A DNA stretch of 64,000 nucleotides from Minwuia sp. (GTDB lineage Bacteria; Pseudomonadota; Alphaproteobacteria; Minwuiales; Minwuiaceae), in NCBI GenBank assembly GCA_029210175.1, contig JARGPL010000035.1, positions 1 to 64,000 on the forward strand, in the 5' to 3' direction. Positions within the stretch are counted from its first letter, which is position 1. The number at the start of each line of letters is the position of its first letter. Shown piece after piece: positions 16,400 to 24,174 of the stretch. The notes under the pieces were generated by a model that saw only the letters and a list, made by a program, of their open reading frames with translations, was not told the DNA's origin and searched no databases. The position numbers were made by a program, and so were the translations under genes.

Positions 16400-17079
16400 G
16401 ACCCACTGATGCTCCGCACCCGCCGGGCTGCCATCTCCGACAGGATCAGTCCGGCCAGAGCCAGCAGGATGGCCAGTCCGGCGAGGCGCGCCGCTGCTGC
16501 CTCACCGCCGGGGGACTGGATCGCGGTATAGATCGCCAGGGGCAATGTCCGCGTCTCGCCCGGAATATTTGACACGAAGGTGATGATGGCCCCGAATTCC
16601 CCCAGACTGGCAGCGAAGGCCGTGATTGCCCCGGCAATGATGCCGGGAAGGGCGAGGGGCAGTGTGATGGAGCAGAACCGGTCGATGGGCCCGGCGCCGA
16701 GTGTGCGGGCGGCGGCATCCAGACCGGGGTCGATGGCTTCCATTGCCAGCCGGATGGCGCGGACCTGAAACGGGAAGCTGACGATCGCCGCTGCCAGTGC
16801 TGCGCCGGTCCAGGAAAACACGAGCCGGATGCCGAACGTGTCCAGCAACCACCCGCCGACCGGCGCCTTGGTGCCCAGACTGACCAGCAGCAGATAGCCC
16901 ATGACAACAGGCGGCAGAACCAGCGGCAGATGCACCAGCCCGTCCAGCAGGACCCGGCCCGGAAAGTGTGTTCGTGCCAGTACCCAGGCAATCAGAACCG
17001 CAAATGGCAGCGCGCCGCCAACCGCGACAAGTGCGATGCGCAGGCTGAGCATCAGGGCCTCGATTTCCATGTCGGTCAT
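16396..17079 (-). CDS. modB: Molybdate ABC transporter permease ModB
   Basis: A 227-residue inner membrane permease with five to six hydrophobic helices. The cytoplasmic EAA loop that docks ModC is at about residues 134-160 (DAAARTLGAGPIDRFCSITLPLALPGIIAGA), matching the binding-protein-dependent permease signature. It has the usual length for ModB. It overlaps modA upstream and modC downstream by 4 nt each, a fully coupled transporter operon. Confidence 0.95.
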   Translation of the reverse strand: MTDMEIEALMLSLRIALVAVGGALPFAVLIAWVLARTHFPGRVLLDGLVHLPLVLPPVVMGYLLLVSLGTKAPVGGWLLDTFGIRLVFSWTGAALAAAIVSFPFQVRAIRLAMEAIDPGLDAAARTLGAGPIDRFCSITLPLALPGIIAGAITAFAASLGEFGAIITFVSNIPGETRTLPLAIYTAIQSPGGEAAAARLAGLAILLALAGLILSEMAARRVRSISGS

Positions 17080-17843
17080 GGGCGCGGGGCCTCCGTGAAG
17101 CCTGCATCGCGCAGGATCAGCGCCGCCTCTTCACCCTGCAGGAACGCCATGAAACGCACGGTTTCGTCGGTGCGTCGTCCGGCGATGATTGCCGCAGGAT
17201 AAACGATGGGGGCATGCAGTCCGGGTGGCAGCACCGCCAGCAAGGTCACCGTATCGGCAGCGACCGCAACGTCTGTCAGGTAGGTCAGGCCCAGCGCCGC
17301 TTCGCCGCGCGCGACAAGCGCCAGGGCGGCACGGACATCGGCTGCATAGGCCAACTGTCCCTGCAGCCCGGACCAGAGCTTCAATTCGATGAGGGCCTGC
17401 CGGGCATAGATGCCTGCCGGAACGTGGGCCGGGTCGCCGATGGCCAGCCGCTCCCCGACCATAAGGTCGCCAAGGGCCGGCGCAAGCCCAACGGGTTTCG
17501 GGAACCGGTCTCGATGGCCGACAAGCGCGAGTGCATTTTTCGCCAGGACCATTCTGCTGCCGGATTCGATTACTGTCGCTTCCGCCAGATAGTCCATCCA
17601 GGCGGTATTGGCAGAGATGATGATATCCGCCGGTGCCCCGGCCTCCACCTGCCGGGCCAGCGTGGAGGATGCTGCGAAGGAGAACCTGACCGGGCTGGCA
17701 TGTTGCCGTTGATAAGCATCCCCGATCCGGGTCATCACATCGCGCAGGCTCGCCGCAGCGAAGACGGTCAACCGCTCGGCTGCCGCGACCTGAACAGTCA
17801 GCAGCAGCACCAGGGCGACAAGGATGGCAGGGACAGGACGCAT
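17076..17843 (-). CDS. modA: Molybdate-binding periplasmic protein ModA
   Basis: A 255-residue substrate-binding protein that captures molybdate or tungstate in the periplasm. The signal peptide (VPAILVALVLLLTVQVAAA, cut after about residue 22) is followed by the family start LTVFAAASLRDVMTRIGDAY. Oxyanion-binding segments include AASSTLARQVEAGAPADIIISAN and GEAALGLTYLTDV. The ATG at 17843 is taken because it sits directly before the signal peptide. It diverges from the nitronate monooxygenase gene across 99 bp. Confidence 0.93.
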   Translation of the reverse strand: MRPVPAILVALVLLLTVQVAAAERLTVFAAASLRDVMTRIGDAYQRQHASPVRFSFAASSTLARQVEAGAPADIIISANTAWMDYLAEATVIESGSRMVLAKNALALVGHRDRFPKPVGLAPALGDLMVGERLAIGDPAHVPAGIYARQALIELKLWSGLQGQLAYAADVRAALALVARGEAALGLTYLTDVAVAADTVTLLAVLPPGLHAPIVYPAAIIAGRRTDETVRFMAFLQGEEAALILRDAGFTEAPRP

Positions 17844-17942
17844 GATGCGCGCATGCTTGCGGGCATGGCGACGAGCGTCAATGCTTCTCCGCCGGGCGCG
17901 CCGCGCTATCTTGGCAGCTGGACGGGTGAGGGGGATCATCGA

Positions 17943-19010
17943 ATGGCGTTGACGACAGCATTGATGCAGCGGCTTGGCATGACCAGTCCGGTGATGCAGG
18001 CACCGCTTGGTGGAGGTGGCGACACACCCGCGATGACGGCTGCGGTCTCCGGCGCGGGTGGTCTGGGGTTTGTCGGTGCCGCCTACATGACACCTGATGC
18101 GATCGGGACCGCAGCAGATGCGGTGCGCAGTCGGACCAACTGCGCCTTCGGAATCAACATCTTCGCTCCACAGCGCCCGGCGCCAGATGCGGACGGCGCG
18201 GCGGCACTGCGCTCGGCGGCGACCTATTTCCACGAACTCGGGCTGGATGCGCCGGAAATGCCTGCGGGCGGTGAGGACCCGTTCGCAGGGCTGCTGCCTG
18301 CCGCACTGGACAGCGGTGCGCAGGTATTCAGCTTCACCTTCGGGACATTGCCGGATGCAGCGATGCGGGCGCTGAAACAGCGCGACATCTTCATCATTGG
18401 CACCGCAACGACGGTGGAGGAGGCGCTGGCCCTGCAGGTGTCGGGTGTGGACGCGATAACGGCGCAGGGGGCGGAGGCTGGCGGCCATCGTGGCAGCTTT
18501 GATGCCGATGGTCCGGGCGCGCTGGTCGGAACCATGGCGCTGGTGCCGCAGATCGTTGATGCCGTGCAGGTGCCTGTCATCGCGTCCGGCGGTATCATGG
18601 ATGGCCGGGGCATTGCGGCGGCCCTGATGCTGGGGGCGGAAGCGGTGCAGATGGGAACCGCATTCCTGACAACGGTGGAGGGCGGCGCGCCGGAGGCTCA
18701 GAAACAGGCCATCATGGCGTCCGGGGACAACGACACGCGGATCACCCGCGCCTTCTCCGGCAGACCTGCGCGGGGCATCGCCAACCGCTTCATGCGGGAA
18801 ACCGAGGCGACACCGGGCGCGATTCTGCCGTTCCCGCTGCAAAATCACCTGACCCGCCCCATGCGTGGGGCAGCGGGCAAGGCAGGCAAGGCGGAATATC
18901 TGTCGCTCTGGGCCGGGCAGGGCACACGGCTGTCGCGCCGTCTGACCACGGCGGAGCTGATGCAGGCATTGGATCGGGAAACCGAGGCGGCGCTGCGCCG
19001 GTTCAGCTGA
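17943..19010 (+). CDS. Nitronate monooxygenase (2-nitropropane dioxygenase family)
   Basis: A 355-residue FMN-dependent TIM-barrel enzyme that oxidises alkyl nitronates. N-terminal SPVMQAPLGGGGDTPAMTAAVSGAGGLGFVG is the FMN-binding start; QGAEAGGHRGSFD carries the active-site histidine; PVIASGGIMDGRGIAAALMLGAEAVQMGTAFL is the phosphate-binding C-terminal barrel. Length is normal. It ends 24 bp before the convergent Lrp-type gene. The physiological substrate (propionate 3-nitronate or another) is not evident. Confidence 0.92.
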   Translation: MALTTALMQRLGMTSPVMQAPLGGGGDTPAMTAAVSGAGGLGFVGAAYMTPDAIGTAADAVRSRTNCAFGINIFAPQRPAPDADGAAALRSAATYFHELGLDAPEMPAGGEDPFAGLLPAALDSGAQVFSFTFGTLPDAAMRALKQRDIFIIGTATTVEEALALQVSGVDAITAQGAEAGGHRGSFDADGPGALVGTMALVPQIVDAVQVPVIASGGIMDGRGIAAALMLGAEAVQMGTAFLTTVEGGAPEAQKQAIMASGDNDTRITRAFSGRPARGIANRFMRETEATPGAILPFPLQNHLTRPMRGAAGKAGKAEYLSLWAGQGTRLSRRLTTAELMQALDRETEAALRRFS

Positions 19011-19034
19011 GGTTCCGCAACCGGCGATGCAACG

Positions 19035-19526
19035 TCATTCAGGCGCTGACGTTGCCAGTTCCACGGGCACGCCCGGTTCATGCTTGCTTTCGCGGATGGC
19101 GAGGGACGTCTTCACGTTGGCGACGTTCGCGGCGGCCGTGAGCTGTTCCGTCAGGAAGTGCTGATAGGCATCCCAGTCCTTGGCGACCACCTTCAGCAGG
19201 AAATCGATCTCGCCTGCCAGCATGTGGCATTCGCGTACCTGCGGCCAGCTGCGGACCTTTTCCTCAAATGCCTTCAGGTCAGTCTCGGCCTGGCTGTCGA
19301 GGCCGACCATGGCGAAGACCGTGACCCCGAAGCCGAGATGTTCGGGTGTCAGGTCGGCGTGATAGCCGCGAATGTAGCCTGCTTCTTCCAGCGCCCTGAC
19401 CCTGCGCAGGCAGGGGGGGGCCGAGATGCCGACACGACGGGCGAGCTCGACATTCGTCATGCGACCGTCGCCCTGCAGGTCTGCAAGGATCTTGCGGTCG
19501 ATCTCGTCGAGTTTCACGCGCTGCAT
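19035..19526 (-). CDS. Lrp/AsnC-family transcriptional regulator
   Basis: A 163-residue feast/famine regulator: N-terminal winged helix-turn-helix (LDEIDRKILADLQGDGRMTNVELARRVGISAPPCLRRVRALEEAGYIRGY, residues 5-55), then an effector-binding RAM domain (about 70-150) that drives octamer formation. It carries the usual PPCLRRV recognition helix. It probably senses an amino acid. It is transcribed in the same direction as the envelope operon ending at 19639 but separated by 112 bp containing a hairpin, so it is likely an independent gene. Confidence 0.94.
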   Translation of the reverse strand: MQRVKLDEIDRKILADLQGDGRMTNVELARRVGISAPPCLRRVRALEEAGYIRGYHADLTPEHLGFGVTVFAMVGLDSQAETDLKAFEEKVRSWPQVRECHMLAGEIDFLLKVVAKDWDAYQHFLTEQLTAAANVANVKTSLAIRESKHEPGVPVELATSAPE

Positions 19527-19560
19527 GTAGGCCCCTGTTCGTACCGATCGGTCGAATCAT

Positions 19561-19577
19561 GCTCCCGGTCGGGGAGC
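19561..19577. promoter_or_regulatory. 6-bp inverted repeat upstream of the Lrp-type gene
   Basis: GCTCCC-GGTCG-GGGAGC forms a perfect 6-bp stem with a 5-nt loop, 35 nt upstream of the Lrp start and 62 nt after the end of the PAP2 gene. There is no T-run after it on the minus strand, so it is a weak terminator candidate; an autoregulatory operator is the alternative. Confidence 0.3.
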
Positions 19578-19638
19578 GCGCAACATTATTGCCGAAACAG
19601 GGAATGTGCAATCATATCCTGTCGTTGCGGCGCACCTT

Positions 19639-21198
19639 TCAAGGGGTGCGGCAACGCCTGGCAAAGTGACGGAGTATCCGCCCGAAGGCATGGATGCCCG
19701 CCCGGGCGTCTGCAGCCCATCTGGCCAGGCTTCCCCTGCGTGCCCGCATCATGACGGGATAGAGCGCAGTCGCGATCCAGACATTGATCAATCCGGCATA
19801 GGTCACGTCGAACAGGAAGTGGGATCCGTTGAACATCCGCATCAGACCGATGGCGAGCCCGAACCAGAGCGCCGCCTGCATCAGTCGCCGCCGACGACGG
19901 CCGGTGGCGAAGGCAATGGGGATGGCGATCATGGCGAAGGCGGCGCTGGCATCCCCGGAAACGAACGAGCAGTTGCGCGCGCAGCCATGGGTCGGGATCA
20001 GCGCAGGCTGATATTGCTGCTCCCCGCCGAACTCCACCGTATGCAGCGGGCGCGGCCTGTCCCACTGGTCCTTCAACAGGGCATTTGTCACCAGCCCGAC
20101 GCCCAGGCCGAAGACGGCGAGGATATAGATCAGCCGCCGGATGGAGGCGCGACGCTTCCACCGCGTGCGCAGACCATTTGCGGTCAGACCCAGCGCAATG
20201 ATGACCAGCAACCAGTAGAAGGTCGGGCGCAGGATGTCGTGAAACAGGTCACCGACCATGGAATCCGTGATCCAGAATTCGTTCCCCTGAAGGTGAAACA
20301 TGCCCGCCGCGATGCGGTCCAGCGGCGTGAACAGGGCCAGCGGCGCGATCAGGAAGGCGAGGACGATGCAGAGACGGCGGTATCGCGTCAGGCGGCTGCC
20401 GCCATCGATGGTCAGCAGCGGCCCGGCTGACGCGGGTCCGGCAGGTCGTGCCAGCCACCAACGCCCGACCGGCTGGCGCAGGACCTGCCCGTCAGCCGCG
20501 ACCTGAAACACCCAGTTGCGCCGGGCCAGGAATGACCGCAGCCACCAGGCGATGAAGCCACCCAGGGATGCGCCTGCAATGACGTCGGACAGGAAATGCG
20601 CGTTGACTGCGACCCTCGCCAGCCCGCCGATGATGGCGAAGGCGATCAGCCAGGCCCGGAAGCGCGGCAGCAGGAAGCACATGGCAATCGCGAAGGCAAA
20701 CAGCGTTGTCGTGTGGCCGGAGGGAAAGGACTGATGGCTCCAGTCGAACGCGAACATGGTCCATTCGGCGGTTTCGCCCTCTGCCATGTAGCGGGGGCGG
20801 GCGCGCCCGAAGAAGATCTTGAATATGTTGGTCAGAATGCCGGAGATGGCGATGGAGGCGACGACGTAGCCCGCCGCGCCTGCGATCCAGCCATAAAGCG
20901 CCCTGCGCGACTGTCTGTCATTTCCGGCCCGCAGGGCCAGGGCCGCGAACACCACGCATCCGCCGGTAACCAGGCCCCACTTGCTGTTACCCACGTCCCC
21001 CAGCACGCGCAGGGCTTCGATCATGCCGCCGTCGATGGCGACCACATGATCACGGATCCAGACGTCCAGGCCATAGGACCCGACAACCGCGAAGGTCAGG
21101 ATCAGTTCATAGAGCGCGATCTGCCAGGGCAGCAGGTAACGCCCGTCTGATCGGTCACGGGTTGCGTCCCCCATCTTCAGCAGTCCATTGCCGCTCAT
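19639..21198 (-). CDS. Tandem PAP2 membrane phosphatase (two fused PAP2 domains)
   Basis: A 519-residue multi-spanning protein with two complete PAP2 (phosphatidic acid phosphatase type 2) units. Unit 1 has K127-x6-RP135, PSGH (159-162), and R195-x5-H201-x3-D205, all canonical. Unit 2 has K376-x6-RP384 and R454-x5-H460-x3-D464, but its middle motif reads VSGD (413-416), so the acid-base His is replaced by Asp. A soluble linker with an RxxVGRWW segment (about 230-270) separates the units. Single PAP2 proteins include the lipid A phosphatases LpxE and LpxF and undecaprenyl-pyrophosphatases; a fused pair is unusual. It overlaps the ArnT-like gene by 4 nt, pointing to lipid A or lipid-carrier dephosphorylation at the periplasmic face. 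Confidence 0.9.
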   Translation of the reverse strand: MSGNGLLKMGDATRDRSDGRYLLPWQIALYELILTFAVVGSYGLDVWIRDHVVAIDGGMIEALRVLGDVGNSKWGLVTGGCVVFAALALRAGNDRQSRRALYGWIAGAAGYVVASIAISGILTNIFKIFFGRARPRYMAEGETAEWTMFAFDWSHQSFPSGHTTTLFAFAIAMCFLLPRFRAWLIAFAIIGGLARVAVNAHFLSDVIAGASLGGFIAWWLRSFLARRNWVFQVAADGQVLRQPVGRWWLARPAGPASAGPLLTIDGGSRLTRYRRLCIVLAFLIAPLALFTPLDRIAAGMFHLQGNEFWITDSMVGDLFHDILRPTFYWLLVIIALGLTANGLRTRWKRRASIRRLIYILAVFGLGVGLVTNALLKDQWDRPRPLHTVEFGGEQQYQPALIPTHGCARNCSFVSGDASAAFAMIAIPIAFATGRRRRRLMQAALWFGLAIGLMRMFNGSHFLFDVTYAGLINVWIATALYPVMMRARRGSLARWAADARAGIHAFGRILRHFARRCRTP

Positions 21199-22877
21199 TT
21201 GCCGTCGCCTGACAGTCTGTAGAGGGTGATTGTCACGTTCTGTCCTCTGGCATAGTTGAAGCCCTGAACCTCATCCAGTTTCTCGACTTCTGCACCGCGC
21301 GCGGCGAGATGGTCAAGGAAATCGGCTTGCAGCCGCTGTTCGACAGCCGCGATCTGGCAGGGCGTGCGGTCGAGCAATTTGTCAGCTGCACCAGTGGCAT
21401 GGGTCAGGAATGTATCTGTTGCGGTCAGGAACACCAGACTGGGTTCGTTGAAACCGGCACTGATCAGCCTTGGTGCAGGGCAGGGGGCTGCCATCTGCTG
21501 GAAAGCTGCTGCCAGGCGGGGGGAGACGAATGCCGGCTCCAGCCCCGGCAGGAACCGCCCGAAGACCACGCCAGAGAACAGCAGGGCCGCAACCAGCACT
21601 GCCGTCAGCTGCGCCCCGCTGCGACGGACACCGTGGATGAAACCGAGGCCGAACCAGAGCGCGGGCAAAAGCAGCACACCAGCGAAATGCCAGACGCTCA
21701 GGTCAACACCTGCGCCCTGGGCAACAAAGGGCATCGCACTTGCCAGCGCCAGGGTCACGAGACCCCAGAGCAGCATGATGATGATGCGCCACCAGCGCGG
21801 TGCCGCTGCATCCACATCGTGCAGCGCCGCGACAGCCAGGATCGCCAGCGCCGGGTAGGCTGGCAGCACGTAATGCGCCAGCTTCGTCGGCGTCAGGGCG
21901 AAGATGATCCAGGTAAACAGTGCCCAGCCGAGCAGCAGCGTGACCTCCGAACGGCGGCGGCTGCGCCAGATCCAGGGCAGGGCCAGCAACCCGAGCAGGG
22001 AGAACGGCCAGAATGTCACATTGGCCAGCGCCAGATAGAGACCCGGCGGTGCGCCATGGCTTTCCTGACCGCTGGACACCTTCGCGATCATGTCCTTGCC
22101 GACCGACTCGGCCAGGAAACCGCCATCACTGATGATGATGATGGCCACGTACCAGGGCAGTGCGACGATCAGAAACAGCGGGATGCCGGTCAGTGGCTTC
22201 AGGTGCCGAACCCAGCCGAAGCCGCGCGAGAGCCACCCCTGCGCCAGCACCAGCCCGATGATCGGCAGGAACAGGATCGGACCCTTGATCATGAAACCAA
22301 CCCCGGCCATGGCCCAGAAACCGTGTGCCGCCAGCGCATTGCCTTCGGGTTTTCCGGTTCCGGATTCCCTGTATCGGCGCAGGACGATCAGCATGCAGGC
22401 CAGTGCAGCCATGATGGCGGCCAGCAGCATTGCGTCCGACTTGCCGGTCCGCGCCTCCACATTCAGCAGGATGGAACTGGCCATGACGACACCGGCGCCG
22501 AAACCCACACCGCCACTGAACAGCAGGCCGCCGATGAAGGCAGTCAGCAGGACGCTCGCGACCGCCGCGCCAAGGCTTGGCAGGCGATAGACCCAGATCC
22601 GGTCGTCGATACCGGTCAGGTGGACGGCGGCGGCCTGAAACCAGTAGATCCCGGCGGGTTTCTTGTGGCGCGGTTCATGCTGGAAGCGGATGTCGATGTA
22701 ATCGCCGGTCTCCACCATCTGCTTCGACGCCTGCGCGAAGCGGCTCTCGTCACGGTCGATGGGGGGCAGGCTGGTGAAGCCCGGCAGGAAGAATGCCAGT
22801 GCGATGACGGTCAGCAGGCCATAACGCAGCCCGGCGGACCATTCACCGATCCGGTCGAGCAGACTCTGTGGGCTCAT
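21195..22877 (-). CDS. ArnT-like GT83/GT39 lipid-linked-sugar glycosyltransferase
   Basis: A 560-residue integral membrane glycosyltransferase of the GT-C fold (10 or more helices). The first periplasmic loop holds the catalytic acidic motif in LPPIDRDESRFAQASKQMVETGDYIDIRF (about residues 37-65), as in ArnT and the Rhizobium Rgt enzymes, which move aminoarabinose or galacturonate from a polyprenyl phosphate to lipid A or core. KKPAGIYWFQ is the conserved following segment. A smaller soluble periplasmic C-terminal part begins at about 460. It overlaps the LAB_N gene by 35 nt and the PAP2 gene by 4 nt. The donor sugar is unknown. Confidence 0.9.
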   Translation of the reverse strand: MSPQSLLDRIGEWSAGLRYGLLTVIALAFFLPGFTSLPPIDRDESRFAQASKQMVETGDYIDIRFQHEPRHKKPAGIYWFQAAAVHLTGIDDRIWVYRLPSLGAAVASVLLTAFIGGLLFSGGVGFGAGVVMASSILLNVEARTGKSDAMLLAAIMAALACMLIVLRRYRESGTGKPEGNALAAHGFWAMAGVGFMIKGPILFLPIIGLVLAQGWLSRGFGWVRHLKPLTGIPLFLIVALPWYVAIIIISDGGFLAESVGKDMIAKVSSGQESHGAPPGLYLALANVTFWPFSLLGLLALPWIWRSRRRSEVTLLLGWALFTWIIFALTPTKLAHYVLPAYPALAILAVAALHDVDAAAPRWWRIIIMLLWGLVTLALASAMPFVAQGAGVDLSVWHFAGVLLLPALWFGLGFIHGVRRSGAQLTAVLVAALLFSGVVFGRFLPGLEPAFVSPRLAAAFQQMAAPCPAPRLISAGFNEPSLVFLTATDTFLTHATGAADKLLDRTPCQIAAVEQRLQADFLDHLAARGAEVEKLDEVQGFNYARGQNVTITLYRLSGDGK

Positions 22878-23211
22878 GCGATCCGTCTCCGCTGGGCTGA
22901 AGTGCCGCCGCCTGTCGCTTCTCGCGCCGGATGAAGAAGAGGTTTCGACCGTAGATGATGATGCCGGTGGTCTGGCCCAGCATGATCACGGGGTCTTCCC
23001 GCAGGACGCCATAGGTGAACATCAGGATGCCGCCGGTGATGGAAAAGTACCAGAACGCCTCCGGCACCACCGACTTTCGCGCGCGCTCCGTCATGATCCA
23101 TTGCACCAGGAAGCGCATGAAGAACATGCTCTGTGCAAACAGCCCGAAGGTGAACAGCCAGACCTCGATACCGGTCATGCGGTCCCACCAGTTGGCGACC
23201 AGTTCCATCAT
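22843..23211 (-). CDS. LAB_N (lipid A biosynthesis N-terminal) domain membrane protein
   Basis: A 122-residue protein with three hydrophobic helices matching the LAB_N domain (WLFTFGLFAQSMFFMRFLVQWIMTERARKSVVPEAFWYFSITGGILMFTYGVLREDPVIMLGQTTGIIIYGRNLFFI). The same domain occurs fused to some lipid-A-disaccharide synthases and alone beside GT2/GT83 genes. It resembles small multidrug-resistance-type proteins and may flip a lipid-linked sugar, but that role is inferred. It overlaps the GT2 gene by 4 nt and the ArnT-like gene by 35 nt. Confidence 0.88.
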   Translation of the reverse strand: MMELVANWWDRMTGIEVWLFTFGLFAQSMFFMRFLVQWIMTERARKSVVPEAFWYFSITGGILMFTYGVLREDPVIMLGQTTGIIIYGRNLFFIRREKRQAAALQPSGDGSHEPTESARPDR

Positions 23212-23954
23212 GACTTTTCCTGTTCATTGCGGAGAACTTCGGTCGGTCCCGGGTTGCGGGCGCGATAGCGCAGCCAGACAAAGCCCGCAAGATCGATCAG
23301 ACCGTCGAGTGCGCGCTTCAGGTTGGTGTATTTCGACTGTCCGGCAGCACGGTCGCGGTCCCCGATTTCCACGGATGCAACGTCATGGCCGTAGAGGCGG
23401 AACAGCGCGGGCATGAAGCGATGCATGGTGGCGAAGAACGGCAGTTGCAGATAGTCGGCACGGCGGAACACCTTCAGCCCGCACCCTGAATCAGGGCAGT
23501 CATCGCGCAGCACCGCCTGGCGGATCGTGTTGGCGGCGCGGGAGGCGAAGCGGCGGCTGCCCGTGGCCTTGCGACCGACCCGCCAGCCATTCACCAGTCC
23601 GACAGCCGGCTGGTCAGCGTCCAGCAGCCGGGCAATCAGGTTCGGGATATCAGGCGGCGGGTTCTGTCCGTCGCCATCCAGCGTGATGATGATGTCAGCG
23701 TCGGTTGCCGCCCGGACACCGCTGCGGACGGCGGCGCTCTGCCCCGACCGGACAGCGTGGCGCAGCACGCGCAGGCGCGGCACCGCGTCCATGGTCTGGC
23801 GCAGCTCTTGCGGTGTTGCATCGCCGGATCCATCATCCACCACGATGATCGTGAGGGACGCTGTTTCCTTCAGAACGTCGTCGATCTCCCGGACGAGATG
23901 GCCGATGTTGCCAGCTTCATTCATTGCGGGGATCACGACCGCAAAGGTGGTCAT
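23208..23954 (-). CDS. GT2 polyprenyl-phosphate glycosyltransferase
   Basis: A 248-residue family 2 glycosyltransferase of the dolichol-phosphate mannosyltransferase/ArnC group. N-terminal VVIPAMNEAGNIGHLVREIDDVL, the nucleotide-sugar DxD region LDGDGQNPP (about 90-98), and the family segment GLKVFRRADYLQLPFFATMHRFMPAL are visible. DRAAGQSKY and a C-terminal amphipathic or short hydrophobic segment follow. It should transfer a sugar from a nucleotide donor to polyprenyl phosphate, making the substrate of the ArnT-like enzyme. The ATG at 23954 opens the four-gene operon; an upstream extension to 23996 lacks homology. Confidence 0.92.
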   Translation of the reverse strand: MTTFAVVIPAMNEAGNIGHLVREIDDVLKETASLTIIVVDDGSGDATPQELRQTMDAVPRLRVLRHAVRSGQSAAVRSGVRAATDADIIITLDGDGQNPPPDIPNLIARLLDADQPAVGLVNGWRVGRKATGSRRFASRAANTIRQAVLRDDCPDSGCGLKVFRRADYLQLPFFATMHRFMPALFRLYGHDVASVEIGDRDRAAGQSKYTNLKRALDGLIDLAGFVWLRYRARNPGPTEVLRNEQEKS

Positions 23955-24174
23955 GGGTTGCGGGTCCAGAGCGGTTGCCAGAGTGACTGCCCACACCCGG
24001 ACGGATGTGGCGGGCGATCACTGCCGGGACAAAGCGCGTTTCTTGGCAGATTTCGCCGCGTCCGTCCATTGCTTGCACCGGACGCATGCGTGCGGCGCGC
24101 CGCCGCGCCAACTGTTTCCAACACAGCCGCATCGCGCTAGATCAGAGGTATAAATCTGCAAGGAGCACCAGAAC

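Noticed and set aside
17844-18848. Minus-strand extension of modA to 18848
   Set aside because: The upstream part is antisense to the nitronate monooxygenase gene; the signal peptide fixes the start at 17843.
19606-20430. Plus-strand frames opposite the PAP2, ArnT-like and other minus-strand genes
   Set aside because: They are Arg/Gln/His-rich antisense shadows caused by high GC at third positions; the minus-strand products have clear domains.
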